A stretch of DNA of 64,000 nucleotides from Alkalihalophilus marmarensis DSM 21297 (lineage in GTDB: Bacteria > Bacillota > Bacilli > Bacillales > Bacillaceae_D): the NCBI RefSeq assembly GCF_000474275.2, contig NZ_ATAE01000026.1, positions 1 to 64,000 on the forward strand, written 5' to 3'. The notes below the pieces were generated by a model. That model saw nothing but the letters and a program-made list of their open reading frames with translations. It did not search any database and was not told where the DNA came from. How positions within the stretch are numbered: the stretch's first letter is position 1; the number at the start of each line of letters is the position of its first letter. The position numbers and the translations under genes were made by a program. Shown here in pieces: positions 37,702 through 45,831 of the stretch.

Positions 37702-37884
37702 TGAAAAGTATTAAATAAAATAAGTGTATCATCATTCCGAGTAATTTAATAGATTTACTAAAAATTGATTAAATGAAAGATTTACTTTCAAACGTCATAA
37801 TGATAGTCCTTCTCAAAGAAAAAAGCAAGTTTTTTCACCTTTATTTGACAGAGTTCCTTCTATAGTCGAAAGGTGGAGAGAAAT

Positions 37885-37921
37885 AAAAAAAGCGCAAGCC
37901 TATACGGCCTGCACTTTTTTT
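37885..37921 (-). terminator. Terminator of spoVS
   Basis: AGTGCAGGCC pairs imperfectly with AGGCTTGCGCT around GTAT, followed by seven T on the minus strand. Confidence 0.85.
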
Positions 37922-37951
37922 AAATGATCATTGTCAGTCATTTACAAATGA

Positions 37952-38212
37952 CTATCTTGGTTCAATAATAAGCTTAATGGCTGTCCGTTCTTCTCCATCA
38001 ATTTGAATATCCGTAAAAGCTGGAATGCATACTAAATCAATACCGCTTGGTGCAACAAACCCTCTAGCAATCGCAATAGCTTTAATCGATTGGTTGAGAG
38101 CTCCTGCTCCAATTGCTTGAATTTCTGCAGACCCTTTTTCACGGATAACACCGGCTAGAGCGCCAGCTACAGAATTTGGTGTAGATTTTGCTGAAACTTT
38201 TAATACTTCCAT
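37952..38212 (-). CDS. spoVS: Stage V sporulation protein S
   Basis: An 86-residue Alba-like nucleic-acid-binding protein, almost invariant in spore formers (MEVLKVSAKSTPNSVAGALAGVIRE, AIGAGALNQSIKAIAIARGFV). It affects septation and coat assembly. GAGGAGGT precedes the ATG. A SigH-like promoter lies about 120 bases upstream, leaving a leader in which I see no obvious structure. Confidence 0.98.
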   Translation of the reverse strand: MEVLKVSAKSTPNSVAGALAGVIREKGSAEIQAIGAGALNQSIKAIAIARGFVAPSGIDLVCIPAFTDIQIDGEERTAIKLIIEPR

Positions 38213-38332
38213 TTCTTGTACCTCCTCATACGTGTCTCAATTAGGTTATCTAGCCTTAGACGATGATGAACAGTTAGTTACTTAAATCACAGCACCTAGC
38301 CTTGTACAAGATGATGCTCTACTTCATACGTA

Positions 38333-38359
38333 TTTCCACAACCCTACACTTATTCCTGT
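38333..38359 (-). promoter_or_regulatory. SigH-like promoter of spoVS
   Basis: On the minus strand the -35 ACAGGAATA (38351-38359) matches RnAGGAWWW fully. After 11 bases comes GTGGAAA (38333-38339), one base from RnnGAAT. SigH control of spoVS is known in B. subtilis. Confidence 0.65.
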
Positions 38360-38399
38360 CTTTTTTTACAAATGAAGCGAAGAAAGGAGCCATCATCTA

Positions 38400-39194
38400 T
38401 TATTGATAAAATGGGTGATCCTCATTTATGAGTATTCGCTCGATAGATGTTGCGAGACCAGTTTTAGGATCTGCATCAATCACCACTCCACTTAATTGTT
38501 CCCTTCCTTCAGCAACTTCAAACCTAACAGGCATAGACGTTAAAAATTTATAAAGAACAGCTTCCTTATCTACACCGAGAACGCCATCATAAGGCCCTGT
38601 CATCCCTACATCACACATGAAGGCCGTTCCTTTTGGCAGCACTCGATTATCTGCAGTTTGGACATGTGTATGAGTTCCTACAACAGCAGTTACTCTACCA
38701 TCTAAATACCAGCCCATTGCCTGCTTTTCACTCGTTGCTTCTGCATGAAAATCCACAAAAATGAATGGCGTTCGTTTGGACACTTCTTCAATGATTTCAT
38801 CAGCTTTTTTAAACGGACAATCCGTTGGCTGCATAAATGTTCTGCCCATAAGATTTACTACTGCGACTTCTAATTGATTAATCTTAACCAACGTATAACC
38901 TGCACCAGGTGTGCCTGCCGGAAAATTCGCAGGTCGTACAAGTGTTTTCGCATGATCGATAAATTCAAAAATTCCTTTATTATCCCAAGCATGATTACCG
39001 AGTGTAACGGCTTGGGCACCTGCTGATAGAAATCCTTTGTAAATCTTTTCTGTAATTCCTCGACCGGATGCCGCATTTTCCCCGTTAATAATTGTAACAG
39101 CCGGCTTGTAATGCTGTTTTAATTTCGGTACATATTCATCAATCATTTTACGGCCTGGTGCACCGTATACATCACCTATAAATAAAATTCTCAT
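38400..39194 (-). CDS. ymdB: Metallophosphodiesterase YmdB
   Basis: A 264-residue phosphoesterase cleaving 2',3'-cyclic nucleotides, which influences the choice between motility and biofilm in B. subtilis. Metal ligands are visible in FIGDVYGAPG, INGENAA, LGNHAWD, DFHAEATSEK and GTHTHVQTAD. ATG 39194 follows AAAGGGG. Order rny-ymdB-spoVS is conserved. A terminator after rny suggests a separate promoter, which I could not assign. Confidence 0.97.
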   Translation of the reverse strand: MRILFIGDVYGAPGRKMIDEYVPKLKQHYKPAVTIINGENAASGRGITEKIYKGFLSAGAQAVTLGNHAWDNKGIFEFIDHAKTLVRPANFPAGTPGAGYTLVKINQLEVAVVNLMGRTFMQPTDCPFKKADEIIEEVSKRTPFIFVDFHAEATSEKQAMGWYLDGRVTAVVGTHTHVQTADNRVLPKGTAFMCDVGMTGPYDGVLGVDKEAVLYKFLTSMPVRFEVAEGREQLSGVVIDADPKTGLATSIERILINEDHPFYQ

Positions 39195-39307
39195 AATAAC
39201 CCCTTTATGCATCTTCATTATGCTTAATCATTGTAATCAATCATTAAATTCAAATCATTGTATGTAAATCATAGCATGCTTTCAAAGTCGTTGCATCTTC
39301 AGACAAA

Positions 39308-39341
39308 AAGAAATAAAGTGGCAAAATGCCACTTTATTTAG
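39308..39341 (-). terminator. Terminator of rny
   Basis: AAATAAAGTGGCA pairs perfectly with TGCCACTTTATTT around a TTT loop, overlapping the rny stop, followed by CTTTTTG on the minus strand. Confidence 0.85.
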
Positions 39342-40899
39342 CATACTCAACTGCCCTGGTCTCACGTATAACGGTAACGCGAATATGTCCTGGATAGTCA
39401 AGTTCATCTTCAATTTTCTTAGTGATATCTCGAGCGAGTTTATGAGCTCTCGTATCATCAACCACATCCGGTCTTACCATAATACGCACTTCACGACCAG
39501 CTTGGATCGCATACGTCTTTTCTACCCCTTCAAATGACTCTGAAATTTCTTCTAGTTTCTCTAAACGACGAATGTACGTCTCAAGTGTTTCACGACGTGC
39601 ACCTGGTCTTGCTGCAGATAGGGCATCTGCCGCTGCTACAAGTGTCGCTATGATAGAAGTTGCTTCAGTATCACCGTGATGGGAAGCAATGGAATTAATG
39701 ACAACCGGGTGTTCTTTGTATTTCGTAGCCAGCTCCACACCAATTTCAACATGGCTTCCTTCTACTTCATGGTCAATTGCTTTACCGATATCATGAAGTA
39801 AGCCGGCACGCTTAGCTAATTTCACATCTTCACCTAATTCAGCAGCCATCAGACCTGTTAAATGTGCAACCTCCATAGAGTGCTTAAGCACATTTTGTCC
39901 GTAACTAGTTCTGAATTTTAATCTACCTAAGATCTTAATGAGATCTGGATGCAAGCCATGAATACCCATTTCAAAGGTTGTCTGCTCTCCATATTCACGA
40001 ATTGCTTCATCAACTTCACGTCTTGATTTATCAACCATCTCTTCAATTCTAGCAGGATGAATTCTTCCATCTTGTACAAGTTTCTCAAGCGCTGTACGAG
40101 CAATCTCACGACGAATAGGATCAAATCCTGATAAAATAACTGCCTCAGGAGTATCATCAATAATAAGGTCTATCCCAGTTAATGTTTCTAATGCACGGAT
40201 ATTACGTCCTTCACGACCAATAATACGACCTTTCATTTCATCGTTCGGTAAGTTGACAACTGATACAGTTGTTTCTGCAACATGGTCAGCAGAACAACGC
40301 TGGATTGCAAGTGATAATACTTCTCTTGCTTTCTTATCTGCTTCTTCTTTTGCTTGTGCCATTCGCTCCTTGATAATAAGTGCCGTTTCATGAGCAATCT
40401 CTTGCTCAACTTCGGTACGAATTGCCTCACGAGCTTCTTCCCGAGAAAATCCAGAGATGCGCTCAAGCTCTGCTTGATGCTTGTTCAAGACTTCCTCCAC
40501 TTTGCTATCCATCTCTTCAACTTGTCGTTGTTTTTTGGTGAGAGACTCCTCCCTCTTGTCCAAAGACTCCTCTTTCTTATCTAAGGTTTCACTTTTACGG
40601 TCAAGAATCTCTTCTTTTTGAACCAAACGATTCTCTTGTTTTTGAATCTCATTTCTCCGTTCACGAATGTCCTGTTCAGCTTCTATGCGAATTTTGTGAG
40701 CCTCATCCTTCACTTCCAGAATGGCCTCTTTCTTACTCGCTTCAGCTTCACGTCTAGCATCTTCAACAATTTGTTTTGCTGCATGTTCCGCGCTGGAAAT
40801 TTTCGCTTCTGCAATGGATCGTCTAACAAGATATCCAACAACTGCACTTACTGCAGAGACAACAAGCAAAATGGAGATGAACATAACCATACTTTCCAT
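39334..40899 (-). CDS. rny: Ribonuclease Y
   Basis: A 521-residue membrane-anchored endoribonuclease that starts decay of most mRNAs in Bacillus. An N-terminal membrane segment is followed by a long coiled coil (about residues 30-200), a KH domain ([17 protein letters not shown]) and an HD domain ([12 protein letters not shown]). GGGGAGGTG precedes the ATG. It works with RicA-RicF-RicT; ricA is downstream in this window. Confidence 0.98.
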   Translation of the reverse strand: MESMVMFISILLVVSAVSAVVGYLVRRSIAEAKISSAEHAAKQIVEDARREAEASKKEAILEVKDEAHKIRIEAEQDIRERRNEIQKQENRLVQKEEILDRKSETLDKKEESLDKREESLTKKQRQVEEMDSKVEEVLNKHQAELERISGFSREEAREAIRTEVEQEIAHETALIIKERMAQAKEEADKKAREVLSLAIQRCSADHVAETTVSVVNLPNDEMKGRIIGREGRNIRALETLTGIDLIIDDTPEAVILSGFDPIRREIARTALEKLVQDGRIHPARIEEMVDKSRREVDEAIREYGEQTTFEMGIHGLHPDLIKILGRLKFRTSYGQNVLKHSMEVAHLTGLMAAELGEDVKLAKRAGLLHDIGKAIDHEVEGSHVEIGVELATKYKEHPVVINSIASHHGDTEATSIIATLVAAADALSAARPGARRETLETYIRRLEKLEEISESFEGVEKTYAIQAGREVRIMVRPDVVDDTRAHKLARDITKKIEDELDYPGHIRVTVIRETRAVEYAK

Positions 40900-41036
40900 A
40901 TTCTTTCACCTCCCCTTGCTATCTAATTGTTGGTTCCAATTGTGTCATACTTTCATTAATTTAAAGATGCATACGATAGTATACAGTGGTTGCGGAATAA
41001 ATAATATGACAAAAAAAATACACCGCATTCTCCCTA

Positions 41037-41065
41037 ATTGTAAGCCTCGATACTTGTGATGTCAA
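41037..41065 (-). promoter_or_regulatory. Sigma-A promoter of rny
   Basis: On the minus strand TTGACA (41060-41065), 17 bases, TACAAT (41037-41042). It overlaps the stop codon of the gene upstream, so rny need not depend on that cassette. Confidence 0.6.
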
Positions 41066-41739
41066 GTGTTGTCAATCCTGATGACTTCACTGATTCCATC
41101 CTGTATTGATACTTGATAAGCCAAGTCCCCAGACTCTGCTAAATGCTGATTATGGGTGATCATAATGATTTGTCTGCCAAACATCGTACTCAAAGATTTT
41201 AAAAATTCATATAAATAATATACATATTCCCCCGACACATGTTTCCCTGGCTCATCTAAAAGCAGCGGTCCTTCAACTTTGGGCTGAATCGTTTCCATGA
41301 GTGCTACGCGTAAAGCTAACGTAACAATATCAACAACCCCGCCTCCCCGTGCATCTTGAGGTTTTGTTTTTACCTTAATCCCTTCATAGTCTGAAACAAC
41401 ATAAAATTCAGCTACTGCTTTATTACCTTGCTCTTCTATTTCTATTTGAAAAGAAAATAGAGGTCCGAATACATACTGAAGAGCATTTGTCACTAACGTC
41501 TCCATTTGCTGTTTGGCTTGTTCTCTAGCATACTCCGCAGATTGCTGAAGTAAAAGTCTAGCTTTCTCATACGTTTCAATTGTTTCTTTATACTCTAAGA
41601 CAGACTGTTCTTTCTTCTTCATCTGCTCTATAAGTAAACGCCTCTTTGCATCTTGACGTGTCCATTCATCATGGGCCTTTTTCAGTGAGAGCTCTATTTG
41701 GTTCATTCTCTCCTTCCTAAGGTCTCCTTGATTATTCAT
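41062..41739 (-). CDS. C-terminal half of a split Rad50/SbcC-like ATPase
   Basis: A 225-residue protein. After a coiled-coil helix (about residues 12-85) it has the second half of an SMC/Rad50-type ATPase head: a signature-like ARGGGVVDIVTLALRVAL (131-147), Walker B PLLLDEPGKHVSG (158-170) and H-loop MITHNQHL (His196). The signature replaces the usual SGG(E/Q) with GGGVV. It has no Walker A, which is supplied by the protein encoded at 41998-43425. ATG 41739 overlaps the stop of the 83-residue gene by eight bases (ATGAATAA); ATG 41706, just after AGGAAGGAG, is an alternative. Last gene of a four-gene cassette. Confidence 0.8.
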   Translation of the reverse strand: MNNQGDLRKERMNQIELSLKKAHDEWTRQDAKRRLLIEQMKKKEQSVLEYKETIETYEKARLLLQQSAEYAREQAKQQMETLVTNALQYVFGPLFSFQIEIEEQGNKAVAEFYVVSDYEGIKVKTKPQDARGGGVVDIVTLALRVALMETIQPKVEGPLLLDEPGKHVSGEYVYYLYEFLKSLSTMFGRQIIMITHNQHLAESGDLAYQVSIQDGISEVIRIDNT

Positions 41740-41983
41740 TATTAATTAGCTCCCGAGGAATAAGTGCCCATGTGTCATTTAACGATTGTTCAATCTCACG
41801 TTCCAATCGATTAATTTCGTCATCTAATGAGTCCGGGGAGACACCTAAGTCTTCTAATTCATTTAAGAGACGAGTTCGTTGATTTTCTAGCTCCTCTAAT
41901 TTAGCTTCCGCTCTGTATCTCATATCCCTTGCTTTATCAATCGCTTTTCTCATCGTAGTTAAATCTTGTTCAACATGTTTCAT
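41732..41983 (-). CDS. Coiled-coil protein of the split Rad50 cassette, 83 aa
   Basis: A short, entirely helical protein (MKHVEQDLTTMRKAIDKA, then KLEELENQRTRLLNELEDLG, then DEINRLEREIEQSLNDTW), forming a predicted helical hairpin with a turn at GVSPDS. It has no catalytic motif. Start ATG 41983 follows AGGAGGG; a longer frame reaching 42046 overlaps the upstream gene and lacks a ribosome site. It lies between the two halves of the split ATPase and overlaps the second. It could stand in for the missing distal coiled coil or regulate assembly; this is inference. Confidence 0.75.
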   Translation of the reverse strand: MKHVEQDLTTMRKAIDKARDMRYRAEAKLEELENQRTRLLNELEDLGVSPDSLDDEINRLEREIEQSLNDTWALIPRELINNE

Positions 41984-41997
41984 AATAGCCCTCCTGA

Positions 41998-43425
41998 TTA
42001 TTGATTTTTGAGCCCTTGCTCTAAACTGCTCCCGCAAGTCGGGCATGTTCCAATATGCATTAATTGTTCCTCAAATTCTCGTTCTAACCTTTGCATTTCT
42101 TCTGTTTTTTGATTCATAAAACGATTTCCTTCAATGATTCTAGTATTCACCTCATGCATCAGTTCCTTTAATTGCTTAAGCCTTTGATAATTCATCAGCT
42201 TATGCTCTAATTTTTCTCTATGGCTCTCTGCTTCCTTCGTATGCTGGACTTTTTTATACATATCGTTCGTTGTTTCTACTGCTTTCTCCACTTGTTTATA
42301 CAGTACATGAAGTTGTCTTAATTGCTCAACTTTAGCTCTTTTCTTTTCAATGACAGCAAGGATTGACCAATCTTTTTCCTGGATAAAATCAGTTTGCGCC
42401 AACTGGCGGTTAATCTGATTTTTTTGTTCAATCATTTGACTGTAACGTTGCTTTAGTTTTATTAGCTCTTGCTTTTGGCTTACCTTATCTTGTATAAGCT
42501 CCCAAGCTCCTTGAGCATCCGAAATATGCTTCGTTTTATCAATCCATTCTCTGCACTTATTAATCGACTGCCCTACCAGTTCAATCTCAGCACGTTTATG
42601 ATCGAGTGACTTGGCGTAGGCATGTGTTTGTTTTATATGATTCCAGGCTTCCTCCCATAAGTGAACCTGTTCTACTAATTGAAACTGTGTAACAGTCTCC
42701 TCCTTTTCTTTTGAAAGCTTTTGAAGAGCAGACTTAAGTTCATAGAGGTTATCAAGCTTTCGTTCGGCTTGTTTCAGCTTATCTAACTTTTCTCCTGCTT
42801 GATCAAGCTTTGTCCGCTGTTTATCAAGAGTTTGATATGGCTCTAGTTCTCCTGTAAGGTGCTCTAGTTCTGTTTCTTCCATTTTCACTCGCTGATTAAG
42901 GCCCGAAAGATCTTTTGACGTATCTCTGATAGCCATATCAAGAAAATGCGCCCCGCTAATTCTTCCAATTGTTTTTGCACGCAGAGAAGATGTCTGCTCT
43001 AATAAAAAAGGACCATCTAATTGTTGAGAAAGGTGGATGATTAAATCATGATCTCTATCTACTCTTAGCGGCTCCATGCCATGTGCGTCAAGCACCTCTT
43101 GTGGAACATGTATGCCAAAGCCCTCTAGTACAAGATCTTCTTTATTTGGTTCTTTAATTATGTATCGATTTTTTGAGCTTGTCCTCTCTCTCACAATCGT
43201 TACCCCATGAGTAAAGGTAAGCGTCACCCTTGCAAAATCAGCCCCAACTCTCATAAAGTCCGTTCCTCTTGGCTGATTAAACAATACCCACCTTACCCCT
43301 CGTATTATAGCCGTTTTCCCACTATCAGACTGTCCAACTAATACATTTAATCCCGCAGAAAATTCAATGGTTGTATCTAAATGAGATTGAAAGTTTTCTA
43401 ATCGAAGCGAAGCGATATTATTCAT
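41998..43425 (-). CDS. N-terminal half of a split Rad50/SbcC-like ATPase with terminal zinc hook
   Basis: A 475-residue protein. The first ~180 residues are an SMC/Rad50-type N-lobe: LRLENFQSHLDTTIEF, Walker A VGQSDSGKT (30-38) and a Q-loop-like LSQQLDGPF. Residues ~185-455 are coiled coil. The protein ends at CPTCGSS (Cys461, Cys464) with only 11 residues after the hook. In SbcC and Rad50 the CxxC hook sits mid-chain and the coil returns to a C-lobe; here the chain simply stops. The C-lobe is encoded separately at 41062-41739. It starts in the last eight bases of the nuclease gene (ATGAATAA) with GGGGGGAG upstream. Confidence 0.85.
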   Translation of the reverse strand: MNNIASLRLENFQSHLDTTIEFSAGLNVLVGQSDSGKTAIIRGVRWVLFNQPRGTDFMRVGADFARVTLTFTHGVTIVRERTSSKNRYIIKEPNKEDLVLEGFGIHVPQEVLDAHGMEPLRVDRDHDLIIHLSQQLDGPFLLEQTSSLRAKTIGRISGAHFLDMAIRDTSKDLSGLNQRVKMEETELEHLTGELEPYQTLDKQRTKLDQAGEKLDKLKQAERKLDNLYELKSALQKLSKEKEETVTQFQLVEQVHLWEEAWNHIKQTHAYAKSLDHKRAEIELVGQSINKCREWIDKTKHISDAQGAWELIQDKVSQKQELIKLKQRYSQMIEQKNQINRQLAQTDFIQEKDWSILAVIEKKRAKVEQLRQLHVLYKQVEKAVETTNDMYKKVQHTKEAESHREKLEHKLMNYQRLKQLKELMHEVNTRIIEGNRFMNQKTEEMQRLEREFEEQLMHIGTCPTCGSSLEQGLKNQ

Positions 43426-44410
43426 CGTCTCCCCCCTTCCAGGTCTCCTCTATGATCGTAATCCTTCGTAAAGCTTCTTGACGAACTTTTTCTTCAACAT
43501 TTGATAAAGCAGCAATTTCAGCTATAATATCTCCCATTTTTAGCGACTTAAACTCTGATTGTTCTTTTACTTGCTGTACAAACTCATGTAATTTTTCTTC
43601 TTGGTGCACAGCTTTTTCTAAGTACGTACGATCAAGGACGTCGTCCCCTTTTTCAGCCGTTTGTAATGGGTGAAGCGTAAGATTGATTGCGCCAGTTGAA
43701 TCAATCGTACCTAGAACATACTGGGGGATTCTGCTAATCTCGGTCCAGTGGTTATTTACCCTTGCCATCGCACCAGGGTTACATATATATTTACCATCAC
43801 GTTCTTTAAGCCCAAAGCCTCCATGAAAATGGCCTGTTAATACGATATCAGCACTCGTTCCCCATATATGATCAATTAATGTGTGGGGAATTCCATCTGG
43901 CAATGCTTTTTCTACTAACATACTGTGTACTAAATGAATCATGACGTCTGCCTCGTGCTCATTATTAGGATAATAATCAAGCTTAGGGTCACGTTGGTCA
44001 AGATCATAATGATATGGTTGACCGGAGATTTGCACTCTCACACCGTTCTTTTCTATTAATACAGGCGCATCAGGCTGGATGACCGTCATTAATCCAAAGG
44101 AATCTAAGAGCCCGAGCATTGTTCGTGAGATTGTTTCTGGGTTATGTCCATATGTATCATGATTCCCTGCAATTGCATAGATAGGCATTTCGGCTTCTTT
44201 AAATAGACGAGCAAACTGACCAACAACATTTGGAGAAAGGTCCGGACGGTCAAATACATCTCCTCCATGCAGGAGGACATCTACCTTCTCTCGGTTAGCA
44301 ATCGTTATCACTTCTTTAATTTTAGCGGTCATCGTTTCTACAAATGAATCTTTTCTATTTTTAGGAGTCGTCCCTCTAATATGGGTATCCGTTATATACA
44401 AAAATTTCAT
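43418..44410 (-). CDS. Mre11/SbcD-like DNA repair nuclease
   Basis: A 330-residue metallophosphoesterase. All five nuclease motifs are present: DTH (8-10), GGDVFD (49-54), GNHD (82-85), VHS (161-163) and GHFHG (193-197). The C-terminal ~90 residues are helical and could bind the ATPase coiled coil, as in Mre11. First gene of the cassette: nuclease, ATPase N-half, coiled-coil protein, ATPase C-half. A hairpin with a short U tract separates it from recA, so expression may rely on readthrough or an unseen promoter. B. subtilis has its own intact sbcDC elsewhere; whether this organism also does cannot be seen. Confidence 0.88.
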   Translation of the reverse strand: MKFLYITDTHIRGTTPKNRKDSFVETMTAKIKEVITIANREKVDVLLHGGDVFDRPDLSPNVVGQFARLFKEAEMPIYAIAGNHDTYGHNPETISRTMLGLLDSFGLMTVIQPDAPVLIEKNGVRVQISGQPYHYDLDQRDPKLDYYPNNEHEADVMIHLVHSMLVEKALPDGIPHTLIDHIWGTSADIVLTGHFHGGFGLKERDGKYICNPGAMARVNNHWTEISRIPQYVLGTIDSTGAINLTLHPLQTAEKGDDVLDRTYLEKAVHQEEKLHEFVQQVKEQSEFKSLKMGDIIAEIAALSNVEEKVRQEALRRITIIEETWKGGDDE

Positions 44411-44428
44411 CGCACACCTCGAATGTTA

Positions 44429-44463
44429 AAAGAATAAGCACCTAAACTAGGTGCTTATTCTTT
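44429..44463 (-). terminator. Terminator or attenuator after recA
   Basis: AAGAATAAGCACCTA pairs perfectly with TAGGTGCTTATTCTT around a 3-base loop; only four T follow. It lies about 20 bases before the nuclease start codon, so leaky termination could link recA and the cassette. Confidence 0.8.
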
Positions 44464-44548
44464 ATTTCAATATAATTTTCGCTAGAGCTTATTTCATCGA
44501 CCGTGTCAAAGTATAGATTAAATGATCACAAGCTCTATTTCAATCTGA

Positions 44549-45598
44549 TTATTTTAAGTCTAATGGTACATCTTCAAATTCTTCATCAGTAGCTGGGTCT
44601 ACTTTTATTTCTCCGTTTAACCCGTGATGATCACGAATAAGCGTTTCAATTTCAGAAGCAACATCAGGGTTTTCTTTTAAATATTGCTTAGAATTTTCTC
44701 GGCCTTGACCAAGACGCTCCTCTTTAAAAGAGTACCATGCTCCGCTTTTTAGAACAATATCAAGATCTGCAGCAATGTCTAAGATAGAACCTTCGCGTGA
44801 GATCCCTTCTCCGTACATAATATCTACTTCGGCTTGTCTAAATGGTGGCGCTACTTTATTTTTAACTACTTTAATCTTCGTTTTATTACCGACCATATCG
44901 TTACCCTGCTTCAACGTTTCTGCACGGCGGACCTCAAGGCGGACAGAAGAATAGAACTTCAGTGCACGGCCTCCTGGTGTTGTTTCTGGGTTCCCAAACA
45001 TAACCCCTACTTTTTCACGGATCTGGTTAATGAATACAGCAATCGTCTTCGACTTATTAATTGCCCCTGATAATTTACGAAGAGCTTGAGACATAAGTCT
45101 AGCCTGCAGACCAACGTGGCTGTCTCCCATATCCCCTTCGATTTCTGCTTTTGGTACAAGAGCCGCCACACTATCTATGACGATCATATCAACCGCTCCG
45201 CTGCGCACTAATGCTTCTGCAATTTCAAGAGCTTGCTCACCTGTGTCCGGCTGTGATAATAGCAATTCATCAATATTCACACCAAGTTTCTGAGCATAAA
45301 CCGGATCAAGCGCATGCTCTGCATCAATAAATGCCGCTTGGCCGCCGTTACGCTGAATTTCAGCAATTGCATGCAAAGCAACCGTCGTTTTACCAGATGA
45401 TTCCGGTCCGTACACTTCAATAATCCGGCCGCGAGGATACCCGCCTACTCCCAGTGCAATATCAAGTGCCAGCGCACCACTGGATACCGTTGATACACGT
45501 TGATCGACTTGCTCTCCTAATTTCATAATTGAACCTTTACCAAATTGCTTTTCGATTTGGCGAAGCGCCATATCAAGAGCTGCTTTACGATCACCCAT
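44549..45598 (-). CDS. recA: Recombinase RecA
   Basis: A 349-residue strand-exchange protein and LexA coprotease. Walker [10 protein letters not shown], the MAW region [23 protein letters not shown]2 loop and C-terminal acidic tail are intact. GAGGAGAG precedes the ATG. It has a near-ideal promoter and a LexA box, so it is SOS-induced. In B. subtilis recA follows cinA directly; here a helicase gene intervenes. Confidence 0.99.
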   Translation of the reverse strand: MGDRKAALDMALRQIEKQFGKGSIMKLGEQVDQRVSTVSSGALALDIALGVGGYPRGRIIEVYGPESSGKTTVALHAIAEIQRNGGQAAFIDAEHALDPVYAQKLGVNIDELLLSQPDTGEQALEIAEALVRSGAVDMIVIDSVAALVPKAEIEGDMGDSHVGLQARLMSQALRKLSGAINKSKTIAVFINQIREKVGVMFGNPETTPGGRALKFYSSVRLEVRRAETLKQGNDMVGNKTKIKVVKNKVAPPFRQAEVDIMYGEGISREGSILDIAADLDIVLKSGAWYSFKEERLGQGRENSKQYLKENPDVASEIETLIRDHHGLNGEIKVDPATDEEFEDVPLDLK

Positions 45599-45668
45599 TG
45601 AACATCTCTCCTCTATATATAAACTAATCTATTAATCATATTGTTGAATGAAAGAATCTTACTTGTTC

Positions 45669-45697
45669 ATCATACCCTCTTTTAAGTCATTTGCCAA
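45669..45697 (-). promoter_or_regulatory. Sigma-A promoter of recA
   Basis: On the minus strand TTGGCA (45692-45697), 17 bases, TATGAT (45669-45674). Confidence 0.75.
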
Positions 45698-45706
45698 TAG
45701 TTTTTA

Positions 45707-45720
45707 CGAACATTTATTCG
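45707..45720. promoter_or_regulatory. LexA box upstream of recA
   Basis: CGAACATTTATTCG differs by one base from the palindrome CGAAC-N4-GTTCG. It lies just upstream of the recA -35. Confidence 0.75.
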
Positions 45721-45785
45721 GTTTTTTTATGAGAGTAAGGTTTGAAGCTTATAACGAAGGGAAATTCAAAGGTAGAGAAGAAGAG

Positions 45786-45825
45786 AAATGCTAGACCAAA
45801 CTTTCAGGTAAGAGAGGTCTAGCAT
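45786..45825 (-). terminator. Terminator of the cinA-helicase unit
   Basis: TGCTAGACC pairs with GGTCTAGCA around an 18-base loop, followed by a T-rich pyrimidine run on the minus strand. Confidence 0.75.
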
Positions 45826-45831
45826 CAAACG

